Counted from the first letter of the stretch, positions 1-6,595 are shown. The stretch: 10,145 bases of DNA from Hyphomicrobiales bacterium (GCA_027058735.1 JALURZ010000193.1:1-10145), one strand, 5' to 3'. A program made the numbers and translations. The notes: generated from the letters alone by a model not told the origin.

Positions 1-425
1 TCAAAGGATTGATCGCGCGCCGGCAGCGCTTCGGCATTGCCGGTGACGAACGAGATTTTCTCCCCCTGATCGTGCGCCCGCGCGCGTTGGGCGCCAACGC
101 GCGCCATATTGGCATTGATGTCGCAGACCGTGATCCGGGTGCCGGCACCGGAGCGCGCAGCGATGCGGACGGCGATATCGCCGGTGCCCCCGGCCACGTC
201 GAGAACCGAAAACGGGCGTGCCGTCCCGGGCGGCGCCAGCCAGTCGATCATCAGCGATTTCCACACCCGGTGCAGCCCACCGGACATCAGGTCGTTCATC
301 AGGTCGTAGCGCCCGGCGACCTTGTCGAACACATCGTTGACAAGCCGCTGGCGCGGCGCGCCCGAGGCCGAGGGGGCATCGGGCGCCGCGCCTGCGGCGT
401 GTGGCTGCGCGCTTTTCTGGCTCAT
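1..425 (-). CDS. ubiE: UbiE/COQ5 C-methyltransferase, partial (3' end cut by window edge)
   Basis: This gene encodes the SAM-dependent C-methyltransferase of ubiquinone (and, where present, menaquinone) synthesis. It methylates the 2-methoxy-6-polyprenyl-benzoquinol ring and works with other Ubi proteins at the inner membrane. About 141 N-terminal residues are visible. The UbiE signature runs from residue 40 to 55 (YDLMNDLMSGGLHRVW). It is followed by the SAM-binding motif I LDVAGGTGDIA at about 75-85, an acidic residue after the next strand (D102), and the motif GNAEALP at about 129-135. A proline/alanine-rich tail of about 25 residues precedes the conserved part. The start is uncertain: ATG at 425 is used here, but an in-frame ATG at 437 would add four residues and has GGATGG about 9-10 bases upstream. 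The gene diverges from mutM, with 125 bases between them. The family assignment is secure from the signature; the C-terminal part cannot be judged. Confidence 0.95.
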   Translation of the reverse strand, partial: MSQKSAQPHAAGAAPDAPSASGAPRQRLVNDVFDKVAGRYDLMNDLMSGGLHRVWKSLMIDWLAPPGTARPFSVLDVAGGTGDIAVRIAARSGAGTRITVCDINANMARVGAQRARAHDQGEKISFVTGNAEALPARDQSF

Positions 426-550
426 GGGGCGGACCATAACCCAGCCATCCACGCCATGCCATGACCATTGGCAGTCAGGGTGAAAATTGCCATGCTCGGC
501 GCGCGGGCCCGTATTCGCGGCCATGACCAAAGCGCGCCCAGGACACAGCG

Positions 551-1432
551 ATGCCGGAATTGCCCGAAGTGGAAACCGTTTGCCGGGGCCTTTCAGCCGC
601 TCTTGCGGGCCGGGTTCTGGTGAATGTCGAGCAGCGCCGCGCGGATCTGCGCTTCGCGTTCCCCGAACGGTTCGCCGAGCGGCTCAAGGGCCGGCGCATC
701 GAGCGCATCGGCCGGCGCGCGAAATACATTCTGGTGTTTCTCGACAACGACGATGTGCTGCTGGTGCATCTTGGCATGTCGGGGCGCTTCACCATTCTGG
801 AGCGCGCCAACACGGCGCCGGGCCGGTTCTACCACCGCCACGACAATCAGCCGGGCGAACCCCATGTGCATGTCATATTTGCCTGCGACAACGCGACCCG
901 GGTTCTGTATTCCGATCCGCGCCGCTTCGGCTTCATGATGTTGGAGCCGGCCGCAACGCTCGACGACAGCCGGTTCCTCAAGAGCCTGGGCCCCGAACCG
1001 CTTGGCCCGGGGTTTTCGCAAAGCTACCTCTCGCGTGCCCTCGCCGGCAGGAAAACGACCCTCAAGGCGGCCCTGCTGGACCAGCGGCTTATTGCGGGCA
1101 TCGGCAATATTTATGCGTGCGAGGCGCTGCACCGCGCCAGACTTTCCCCGCGCCGCCTCGCCGCAAGCGCCGGCTCGCCCCGCCGTGCGACCAAACGGGC
1201 GGGCGATCTCGTCGAGGCGGTCACGACGGTCCTTGAAGAGGCCATTGAGGCGGGCGGCTCAACGTTGCGTGATTTTGCCCACGCCGACGGCGCGCTCGGG
1301 TATTTTCAGCACCGTTTCGCGGTTTATGACCGCGAAGGCGAGCCGTGCCCACGCCGCGATTGCGGTGGCCAGATCAGGCGCATCGTTCAGGCCGGGCGCT
1401 CGACGTTTTTCTGCCCGCGCTGCCAGCGCTAG
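551..1432 (+). CDS. mutM: Formamidopyrimidine-DNA glycosylase (8-oxoguanine repair)
   Basis: This is a bifunctional DNA glycosylase/AP lyase of base excision repair that removes 8-oxoguanine and ring-opened purines. The 293-residue protein begins MPELPEVETV, giving the catalytic N-terminal Pro2 and Glu3; because Pro2 is the nucleophile, the start is fixed. AGGA seven bases upstream is the ribosome site. Other visible landmarks are Lys58 (RRAKY, counterpart of E. coli Lys57), M76 in LGMSGR, the DPRRFG loop at 122-127, and the helix-two-turns-helix at about 171-200 with N186 (IGNIY). The C-terminal zinc finger has C266, C271, C288 and C291, with R283 in the DNA-binding hairpin. The finger is CX4C...CX2C rather than the E. 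coli CX2C type, and the protein is about 24 residues longer than E. coli MutM, mainly around 85-105; as I recall, both are usual in alphaproteobacteria. Its stop overlaps that of the convergent dehydrogenase by 4 bases. Confidence 0.98.
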   Translation: MPELPEVETVCRGLSAALAGRVLVNVEQRRADLRFAFPERFAERLKGRRIERIGRRAKYILVFLDNDDVLLVHLGMSGRFTILERANTAPGRFYHRHDNQPGEPHVHVIFACDNATRVLYSDPRRFGFMMLEPAATLDDSRFLKSLGPEPLGPGFSQSYLSRALAGRKTTLKAALLDQRLIAGIGNIYACEALHRARLSPRRLAASAGSPRRATKRAGDLVEAVTTVLEEAIEAGGSTLRDFAHADGALGYFQHRFAVYDREGEPCPRRDCGGQIRRIVQAGRSTFFCPRCQR

Positions 1433-2421
1433 AGCGTGGACGGCAGCACCCGGTCGGGAGGCTTGTGGCCGTCGGCGAAGGTCTTGATATTGATGATGAC
1501 CTTTTCGCCCATGTCGATGCGCCCCTCCACCGTTGCCGATCCCATATGCGGCAGCAGGACAACCCGGTCATTGTTCAGGAATTTGGGATTGACGGCCGGT
1601 TCGTTTTCGAACACATCGAGCCCCGCCCCCGCCAGTTCGCCGGCCTCCAGCATGCGGGCAAGCGCGTTTTCGTCAATGATTTCGCCACGCGCGGTATTGA
1701 CGATGTAGGCGTCTTCGCGCAGCAGCTTCAGCCGCCGCGCGGACAACAGATGGTAGGTGGCGGGCGTATGCGGGCAGTTGACCGAAATAATGTCCATGCG
1801 CGCCAGCATCTGGTCGAGGCTGTCCCAGTAGGTGGCCTCGAGGGCGGCTTCGATTTCGGGGGCCACGCGTTTGCGGTTGTGATAGTGGATTTGCAGGCCG
1901 AAGGCGGCCGCGCGTTTGGCCACCGCCTGGCCGATGCGCCCCATGCCGATAATGCCCAGCCGCTTGCCGAAAATGCGCCGGCCAAGCATCCAGGTCGGCG
2001 ACCAGCCGCGCCAGGTTCTTTTGCCGCCGGAAATAATCTGCGCGCCTTCCGTCAGCCGTCTGGGCACCGCCAGAATGAGCGCCATGGTCATGTCGGCGGT
2101 GTCTTCGGTCAGCACCCCCGGCGTGTTGGTGACCATGATGCCGCGTTCATTCGCGGTCTTGACGTCGATATTGTCCACGCCGGTTCCGAAATTGGCGATC
2201 AGCCGCAGTTTTTCGCCGGCCTGGGCGAGCAACCGCGCGTCGATCCTGTCGGTTACGGTGGGAACCAGCACATCCGCCTGGCTCATGGCCTCGCCCAGTT
2301 GCGCCTGGCTCATGGGCTCATCGCCCTCAGCGAGGCGCGTGTCGAACAATTCGCGCAGCCGCGTTTCGATGATGTCGGGCAATTTGCGCGTGACGATGAC
2401 GAGCGGCTTCGGCGCGGTCAT
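1429..2421 (-). CDS. D-isomer-specific 2-hydroxyacid dehydrogenase (glyoxylate/hydroxypyruvate reductase-like)
   Basis: This is an NAD(P)-dependent D-2-hydroxyacid dehydrogenase of 330 residues, the usual length for the family; it is cytosolic. The substrate-binding loop is NFGTGVDNID at 77-86, and TNTPGVLTEDTAD at 98-110 follows. The Rossmann motif is GMGRIG at 159-164. The catalytic set is complete: Arg245 in NTARGEIID, Glu274 in FENEP, and His292 in LPHMGSAT. The GTGVDNID and TNTPGVLTEDTAD pattern is closest to glyoxylate/hydroxypyruvate reductases (GyaR/GhrB-like), but the exact substrate is inferred only. HNRKR at 181-185, after the second beta strand, carries basic residues that would suit NADPH; this was not tested. 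GAGG seven bases before the ATG supports the start. The gene converges on mutM, overlapping by 4 bases, and diverges from the SH3 gene, so it is probably transcribed alone. Confidence 0.93.
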   Translation of the reverse strand: MTAPKPLVIVTRKLPDIIETRLRELFDTRLAEGDEPMSQAQLGEAMSQADVLVPTVTDRIDARLLAQAGEKLRLIANFGTGVDNIDVKTANERGIMVTNTPGVLTEDTADMTMALILAVPRRLTEGAQIISGGKRTWRGWSPTWMLGRRIFGKRLGIIGMGRIGQAVAKRAAAFGLQIHYHNRKRVAPEIEAALEATYWDSLDQMLARMDIISVNCPHTPATYHLLSARRLKLLREDAYIVNTARGEIIDENALARMLEAGELAGAGLDVFENEPAVNPKFLNNDRVVLLPHMGSATVEGRIDMGEKVIINIKTFADGHKPPDRVLPSTL

Positions 2422-2647
2422 GGCTTCGCCTCAAAATTCATTGTTTATGGGTCCTTAACTCAAATTGCCGACACTGGCGGAGGGCCGGTCCTTGATCGGG
2501 AAAATCCACCTTCGCACTGTTTACCAGAAGCACGCCGGGCGACAAGGATTTTGGACAGGCATGTTTAGGAAGATCGGGACCATTTCCGCTCTTTTCATTT
2601 TCGTGCGCCGGCCCCATGATTGAGGAAGCCGCAGGAGTGGACACGCA

Positions 2648-2665
2648 ATGAGCCCACTGGTTTGA
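2648..2665 (+). other. Possible upstream mini-ORF (MSPLV-stop) before the SH3 gene
   Basis: A clear Shine-Dalgarno sequence, GCAGGAG at 2631-2637, sits ten bases before ATG 2648. That ATG opens only five codons and a TGA at 2663-2665. The stop is five bases before ATG 2671, the best start for the following SH3 protein, which has only a weak ribosome site of its own. Translation of the small frame could therefore deliver ribosomes to the next start (coupling). It may equally be chance. No peptide function is claimed. Confidence 0.3.
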
Positions 2666-2670
2666 AGCAA

Positions 2671-3222
2671 ATGAAGCGCAAGCGTTCCTTCATTCAGGTC
2701 TTGTCAGTCGGTCTTGCTCTTGTCCTTGGCGGCGCCCTTTCCCCGCTGCATGCGCAAAACAAGCCGGCCGCGGCGCGGGCCGCGACCGGGCCCAGCGGAC
2801 TGCCGATACCGCGGTTTGTTTCGCTGAAATCCGACCGGGTCAATGTGCGGCGCGGCCCCAGCAAGTCGCATCAGGTCGCCTGGGTGTTTTCGCGAAAGGG
2901 TCTGCCGGTGGAAATTGTCGCCGAATTCGACAACTGGCGGCGTGTGCGCGACAGCGAGGGCGAGGAGGGCTGGGTCTTTCAGGCGCTGCTGGACGGCGAG
3001 CGGACCGCCATCATCGCGCCGTGGCGCGCCAAGGAGAAAATACGCCTCTACAAGCAGGCCAGCACCGGCAGTCCGGCCGTTGCGCTGGTGGAGGCCGGCG
3101 TGGTCGGACGCATCGGCAAATGCAGCGGCACCTGGTGCACGTTTTCCACCAGCGGATTTTCCGGCTGGATCGAGCAGGACAACCTGTGGGGCGTCTATCC
3201 CGGCGAGAAAATCGACCGCTAG
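2671..3222 (+). CDS. Exported protein with two bacterial SH3 domains
   Basis: This is a 183-residue periplasmic protein resembling the COG3807/SH3_4 (DUF1058) family; its molecular role is unknown. The N-terminus is a textbook Sec signal: basic MKRKR, a hydrophobic core to about residue 24, and likely cleavage after LHA at 28/29. A short Ala/Pro linker follows. The first SH3-like unit spans about 49-107 (DRVNVRRGPS, then WRRVRD and EGWVF). The second spans about 113-176 and ends GFSGWIEQDNLWGVYPGE. Cys151 and Cys156 could form a disulfide in the periplasm. ATG 2671 was chosen because it puts the basic residues and signal core at the N-terminus; an in-frame TTG at 2620 would add 17 non-signal residues. 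It stands alone on its strand, diverging from the dehydrogenase and ending 9 bases before the convergent dioxygenase stop. Such domains often bind cell-wall peptides; that role here is an inference. Confidence 0.88.
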   Translation: MKRKRSFIQVLSVGLALVLGGALSPLHAQNKPAAARAATGPSGLPIPRFVSLKSDRVNVRRGPSKSHQVAWVFSRKGLPVEIVAEFDNWRRVRDSEGEEGWVFQALLDGERTAIIAPWRAKEKIRLYKQASTGSPAVALVEAGVVGRIGKCSGTWCTFSTSGFSGWIEQDNLWGVYPGEKIDR

Positions 3223-3231
3223 ACGCAATGC

Positions 3232-4050
3232 TCAGTGTCGCGCCTGCCAGACGATCGGCCATAAATCACTGTCGAGCGGCCCCCCCGGCGGAATATCGGG
3301 ATCCCAGGCCATGGGCTGAATTTTCGGATGCGGTGCATAGATGGCGTCGTCGCCGGCCCAGCGGGTCACCACCGCGCGCCGCCGCCGGTCGGCCACGCTG
3401 TTGCCCGGCGCCCCATGGACCAGCAGCCCATGATGAACGGTGCAGTCGCCGGGCTCCATCTCGAACTGGATAATGTCCAGTTCATCGCGTATCGCCTCGA
3501 CATCGGGAACCGGCGGCAATTCGATCTGATAGCGGTCGTCGCCCGCGAAGGCCGGCGGTTTGTACCAGGTGCCCCACTTGTGCGATCCCCTGACATATTC
3601 GACCGCGCCCGAGGCCTTATCGACATGGTCAAGCGCCAGCCACAGCGAGCAGACCTGGCTGCCGCGCACCGGCCAGTAGGTCTGGTCATGGTGCCAGGGC
3701 GTGCGTTCCCTGGTGCCGGGCTCCTTGATCAGCAACTGATCGAAGAAAATATTGACCTTGCTGGCGCCCATCAGCGCACCGGCGACAGCGGCGGCGGGCG
3801 AGCGGAAAACGAAATCCCTGAACCCCTCGATCCGGGTCCACATGAAGGTATCGAAAAAAAACCGGCCGGGACCGTCGCCCTTTTCCAGCTCCATGCTCAG
3901 CGGGCCGGGATCGGCCATGACCTGTTCGGCAAGGACCGCCAGCTTTTCAAGCCAGCCCTTGTCGAAAAATCCCCTGAGCACGACAATGCCGTCCCGCTCG
4001 AATTGCCTGATTTCCTCATCGCTGACGGCGCGTGGCGGTTCGCTTTGCAT
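3232..4050 (-). CDS. Phytanoyl-CoA dioxygenase (PhyH) family Fe(II)/2-oxoglutarate oxygenase
   Basis: This is a 272-residue non-haem iron oxygenase of the PhyH family; the substrate is unknown. The iron ligands are all visible: the H120-x-D122 pair in TPWHHDQTYWP, and the distal His212 in LLVHGAPGN. Arg223, eleven residues after the distal His, matches the 2-oxoglutarate-binding Arg of human phytanoyl-CoA hydroxylase (H264/R275). Conserved context includes ALDHVDKASGAVEYVRGSHK at about 139-158. The protein should therefore be catalytically competent and cytosolic, with no signal peptide. Start ATG 4050 is preferred because GGAAGAG lies about five bases upstream; a longer in-frame start at 4086 would add 12 residues and has less support. 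It lies on the same strand as irr, 96 bases downstream, with hairpins in the gap, so read-through from irr is possible but unproven. Bacterial PhyH proteins act on many small molecules, so the name describes family only. Confidence 0.9.
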   Translation of the reverse strand: MQSEPPRAVSDEEIRQFERDGIVVLRGFFDKGWLEKLAVLAEQVMADPGPLSMELEKGDGPGRFFFDTFMWTRIEGFRDFVFRSPAAAVAGALMGASKVNIFFDQLLIKEPGTRERTPWHHDQTYWPVRGSQVCSLWLALDHVDKASGAVEYVRGSHKWGTWYKPPAFAGDDRYQIELPPVPDVEAIRDELDIIQFEMEPGDCTVHHGLLVHGAPGNSVADRRRRAVVTRWAGDDAIYAPHPKIQPMAWDPDIPPGGPLDSDLWPIVWQARH

Positions 4051-4100
4051 GATCGCTCTTCCGGCCCTTGGAATACAGGCCTGCATTCTGCATCATCCGG

Positions 4101-4143
4101 CCGCGCCTGCAAAGGGCGCAGGCGCCGCGAAGCGCAGGCGCGG
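4101..4143 (-). promoter_or_regulatory. Overlapping alternative hairpins downstream of irr
   Basis: CCGCGCCTGC at 4101-4110 can pair perfectly over ten bases with GCAGGCGCGG at 4134-4143. Its last eight bases (4103-4110) can instead pair with GCAGGCGC at 4118-4125 with a seven-base loop. The competition arises because GCGCAGGCGC occurs twice, at 4116-4125 and 4132-4141. The element lies just past the irr stop on the irr strand. No U-run follows, so a standard intrinsic terminator is not supported; it may be a weak terminator, an mRNA-end stabiliser, or GC-rich coincidence. Confidence 0.45.
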
Positions 4144-4146
4144 TTC

Positions 4147-4578
4147 TCAAGTATCGGAAGGCTCAAGACGGACGATCACGTCGATCCGCCCGATTTTCAT
4201 GCCGCCGGGAACATCGGGAATGCCGGAAACCTCAAGCCGCCCCTCGGGGATGTCCACAAGCTTCCCGTCGGTTTCGACAAAGAAATGATGATGGTTGCCG
4301 GTATTGGTGTCGAAATAGGTCCGCGAGGCTTCGATCGCGACTTCGCGCAGCAGACCGGCCTCCTTGAACTGGTTGAGGGTATTGTAGACCGTGGCCAGGG
4401 ACACATTGATGCTTGCCGCGCGCGCCTCGCCGTGAAGCGTTTCCGCGGTCACATGACGATTGCCATGCCGGAACAGCAGGGCCGCGAGACCCATGCGCTG
4501 GCGCGTCGGGCGCAGGCCGGCCGCGCGCAGCCGCTCAGCGGCGTTGCTGTTCGACGTGGCGTCACCGGCCCCGGACAT
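4147..4578 (-). CDS. irr: Irr, iron/haem-responsive Fur-family transcriptional regulator
   Basis: This is a 143-residue Fur-superfamily repressor/activator of the Irr branch. In alphaproteobacteria Irr controls haem synthesis and iron uptake and storage according to haem status. The N-terminal winged helix includes LRPTRQRMGLAALLF (22-36), RHVTAETLH, and the recognition helix region VSLATVYNTLNQFKEAGLL (59-77). The C-terminal dimer domain has RTYFDTNTGNHHHFF (86-100), with the His-rich haem-binding site H96-H98, and then KLVDIPEG. Ordinary Fur metal-site cysteines are absent, as expected for Irr; in fact the protein has no cysteine and so no Cys-type haem regulatory motif. ATG 4578 is used because GAGG lies about nine bases upstream; a TTG at 4593 would put the Shine-Dalgarno inside the gene. 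It is divergent from fabA-fabB-fabI, an arrangement I recall from Rhizobiales. The assignment to Irr rather than Fur or PerR rests on TYFDTN...HHHFF and the neighbours. Confidence 0.93.
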   Translation of the reverse strand: MSGAGDATSNSNAAERLRAAGLRPTRQRMGLAALLFRHGNRHVTAETLHGEARAASINVSLATVYNTLNQFKEAGLLREVAIEASRTYFDTNTGNHHHFFVETDGKLVDIPEGRLEVSGIPDVPGGMKIGRIDVIVRLEPSDT

Positions 4579-4640
4579 GCGGCAAATCCTCAATATGGCG
4601 GCGTGTTTTCCACGCCGGATACACTATCACACTACGACTA

Positions 4641-4657
4641 TTGCGAATGCGTCGCAA
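4641..4657. promoter_or_regulatory. Palindromic operator candidate in the irr/fabA divergent region
   Basis: TTGCGAATGCGTCGCAA is a perfect inverted repeat with 6-base arms and a 5-base spacer. On the plus strand TTGCGA can act as a -35 box with TATGCT 16 bases downstream (4663-4668). On the minus strand the other arm, also TTGCGA, has TAGTGT 17 bases downstream (4634-4629). Both promoters are weak matches (4/6 at each -35). Size and symmetry suit a dimeric winged-helix regulator such as a Fur-superfamily protein. The octamer CGAATGCG inside it recurs at 4727-4734. Binding by Irr itself is inference. Confidence 0.4.
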
Positions 4658-4718
4658 CTACATATGCTGCGGCCAAGAGGCCCGGGGCTGCGGCATAACG
4701 TCCCGAATTTCAGGTGCT

Positions 4719-4738
4719 ATACGCAACGAATGCGGTAT
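4719..4738. promoter_or_regulatory. Second, imperfect inverted repeat upstream of fabA
   Basis: ATACGCAACGAATGCGGTAT has arms ATACGCA and TGCGGTAT, which are complementary except for one extra G. It shares CGAATGCG with the palindrome 83 bases upstream. A TATACG box with a TG extension (4715-4723) overlaps its left edge. It could be a second site for the same regulator or part of the fabA promoter and leader; the evidence is only the repeat itself. Confidence 0.25.
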
Positions 4739-4831
4739 GTTAGGAAGCTGCGGTGATGTGTCATGAGCGCACGTCTTGGCGGTGGTCGCGCCACGCGCGG
4801 CGCGGTGCGCAAAACAGGGGTCTGGGCAATC

Positions 4832-5347
4832 ATGGCGGAACGTCAGGCGCAATACAGTTACGAGGAATTGCTGGCCTGTGGCCGCGGCGAGCTTTTCGGG
4901 CCCGGCAATGCCCAGTTGCCGCTGCCGCCAATGCTGATGTTTGATCGTATAACCTCCATTGTGGAGGATGCCGGCGAACATCAAAAAGGCCAGATTGTCG
5001 CTGAGATGGATATCAAACCGGATCTGTGGTTTTTCGACTGCCACTTCAAGGGAGATCCGGTCATGCCGGGCTGTCTCGGGCTCGATGCCCTGTGGCAGAT
5101 GCTGGGGTTTTTCGTCGGCTGGCTCGGCCATCCAGGGCGCGGGCGCGCGCTCAGTGTGGGCCAGGTCAGGCTGACGGGCATGGTCGTCCCGAGCATCAGA
5201 AAGCTGGAGTTCGTCGTCGATGTCAAACGCATCATCGCGCGGCGGCTGATCCTGGCCACGGGCGACGGGCACCTGAAGGCCGATGGCGAAACCGCCTATA
5301 TTGCAAATGACTTGCGCGTCGGCCTGTTTCAGCCGGATAATGCGTAA
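4832..5347 (+). CDS. fabA: 3-hydroxydecanoyl-ACP dehydratase/isomerase FabA
   Basis: FabA dehydrates 3-hydroxydecanoyl-ACP to trans-2-decenoyl-ACP and isomerises it to cis-3, the branch point of anaerobic unsaturated fatty acid synthesis in the cytosol. The protein has 171 residues (E. coli 172). It carries YEELLACGRGELFGPGNAQL (10-29) and LPPMLMFDRI near the N-terminus. The active-site His71 is in CHFKGDPVMPG and the Asp85 partner in CLGLDALWQM, giving the FabA rather than FabZ pattern. ATG 4832 gives family length and the standard N-terminus, with AGGGG 11 bases upstream. An in-frame ATG at 4763 would add 23 residues with no family counterpart. It is the first gene of fabA-fabB-fabI, divergent from irr, with a leader of up to about 165 bases if transcription starts near 4670. 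Its presence with fabB predicts that the organism makes cis-vaccenate-type lipids through the FabA/FabB route. Confidence 0.98.
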   Translation: MAERQAQYSYEELLACGRGELFGPGNAQLPLPPMLMFDRITSIVEDAGEHQKGQIVAEMDIKPDLWFFDCHFKGDPVMPGCLGLDALWQMLGFFVGWLGHPGRGRALSVGQVRLTGMVVPSIRKLEFVVDVKRIIARRLILATGDGHLKADGETAYIANDLRVGLFQPDNA

Positions 5348-5376
5348 GGGAATCCTCGTAACCAGGAACCATCACC

Positions 5377-6594
5377 ATGCGGCGTGCGGTCATCACCGGG
5401 ATGGGTATCGTTTCCAGCCTGGGCAACAATGCGCAGGAAGTCACCGCCTCCCTGCGCGAGGCGAAATCCGGCATCAGCGTGGCTGAGGACTATGTCCGGC
5501 TTGGATTTCGCTGTCAGGTGCATGGCGCGCCGCGAATCGACTTTGAGGAATTTCTCGACCGCAAGACCCGCCGCTTCATGGGCGCGGGCGCGGCCTGGAA
5601 CTACATCGCCATGCAACAGGCCATTGAGGATTCAGGCCTGGAACAGAGCGATGTGCAGAACGTGCGCACCGGGCTGATCATGGGGTCCGGCGGCCCGTCC
5701 ACCAAGACGATCGTCGAGGCGGCCGACATCGCCCGGGAAAAAACCCCCAGGCGGATCGGCCCGACCCAGGTGCCCAAGGCGATGTCGAGCACCAATTCGG
5801 CCACCCTGGCGACCCCGTTCGGCATCAAGGGCGTCAACTATTCCATTTCATCGGCCTGTTCCACGTCCAGCCACTGCATCGGCAATGCCACGGAAATGAT
5901 CCAGTGGGGCAAGCAGGATATTGTCTTTGCCGGCGGCGGCGAAGAGCTGGACTGGACATTGTCCGCGCTGTTCGACGCCATGGGCGCCATGTCGTCGAAA
6001 TACAACGATATGCCCGAAACCGCCAGCCGGGCCTTCGATGCCGCGCGCGACGGCTTTGTCATTGCCGGCGGCGGCGGCGTCGTGGTGGTGGAAGAGCTTG
6101 AACACGCAAAAGCGCGCGGCGCCAGGATCTATGCCGAGATCGCCGGATACGGCGCCACGTCGGACGGCTATGACATGGTGCAGCCCTCGGGCGAGGGTGC
6201 CGTGCGGTGCATGAGGCTGGCGCTCGAGACGGTCGATCGCCCGGTCGATTATATCAATCCCCACGCCACCTCCACGCCGGTCGGGGATATCCGGGAAATC
6301 GAGGCCATTCGCGAGGTCTTCGGCGACAAGATTCCGGCGATCAGCGGAACCAAATCCCTGAGCGGCCATTCCCTGGGCGCGGCCGGCGTGCACGAGGCGA
6401 TCTATTCGCTGCTGATGATGAATAGCGGTTTTATCTGCGAGTCCGCCAACATCACCGAAATCGACCCCGACATGGCGGACATGCCGATCGTGCGCGAACG
6501 CCAGGACAACGTTGATCTTAACTGCATTATGTCAAACAGCTTCGGTTTCGGCGGCACCAATGCGACGCTGGTCATGACAAAGTACGACGCCTGA
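5377..6594 (+). CDS. fabB: 3-oxoacyl-ACP synthase I FabB
   Basis: FabB is the condensing enzyme that elongates the cis-3-decenoyl-ACP made by FabA, and so is required for unsaturated fatty acids; it also elongates saturated chains. The 405-residue protein (E. coli 406) is a complete thiolase-fold ketosynthase. The acyl-accepting Cys161 is in SSACSTSSHC, His296 in NPHATSTPVGD, Lys326 in GTKSL, and His331 in GHSLGAAG. The SSACSTSSHCIGNA context and the fabA neighbour favour FabB over FabF. AGGAA nine bases before ATG 5377 is a good ribosome site. The gap to fabA is 29 bases, consistent with one transcript. A stem-loop immediately follows its stop codon. Confidence 0.98.
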   Translation: MRRAVITGMGIVSSLGNNAQEVTASLREAKSGISVAEDYVRLGFRCQVHGAPRIDFEEFLDRKTRRFMGAGAAWNYIAMQQAIEDSGLEQSDVQNVRTGLIMGSGGPSTKTIVEAADIAREKTPRRIGPTQVPKAMSSTNSATLATPFGIKGVNYSISSACSTSSHCIGNATEMIQWGKQDIVFAGGGEELDWTLSALFDAMGAMSSKYNDMPETASRAFDAARDGFVIAGGGGVVVVEELEHAKARGARIYAEIAGYGATSDGYDMVQPSGEGAVRCMRLALETVDRPVDYINPHATSTPVGDIREIEAIREVFGDKIPAISGTKSLSGHSLGAAGVHEAIYSLLMMNSGFICESANITEIDPDMADMPIVRERQDNVDLNCIMSNSFGFGGTNATLVMTKYDA

Positions 6595-6595
6595 A

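Noticed and set aside
1..468. 155-codon minus-strand frame at the left edge
   Set aside because: It is an Arg-rich shadow. The other minus-strand frame, starting at 425, gives the UbiE signature and SAM motif.
426..550. Operator in the ubiE/mutM divergent gap (TGCCA...TGGCA at 457-473)
   Set aside because: The arms are only 5 bases with a 7-base spacer, easily expected by chance.
1345..2568. 407-codon open frame on the plus strand opposite the hydroxyacid dehydrogenase
   Set aside because: It is a shadow of the dehydrogenase, which has the Rossmann motif and catalytic Arg-Glu-His; it also overlaps the end of mutM in another frame.
2422..2670. Promoter or small gene in the dehydrogenase/SH3 gap
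   Set aside because: Apart from the mini-ORF at 2648-2665, no convincing -35/-10 pair, hairpin or coding frame was found. TTGGAC at 2551-2556 lacks a good -10 at the right spacing.
3328..4698. 456-codon open frame on the plus strand across PhyH and irr
   Set aside because: It runs antisense to two genes with clear family motifs and through their intergenic gap; its translation shows no family pattern.
4763..4831. N-terminal extension of FabA from ATG 4763
   Set aside because: It would add 23 residues with no counterpart in the family; ATG 4832 gives the standard N-terminus and length.
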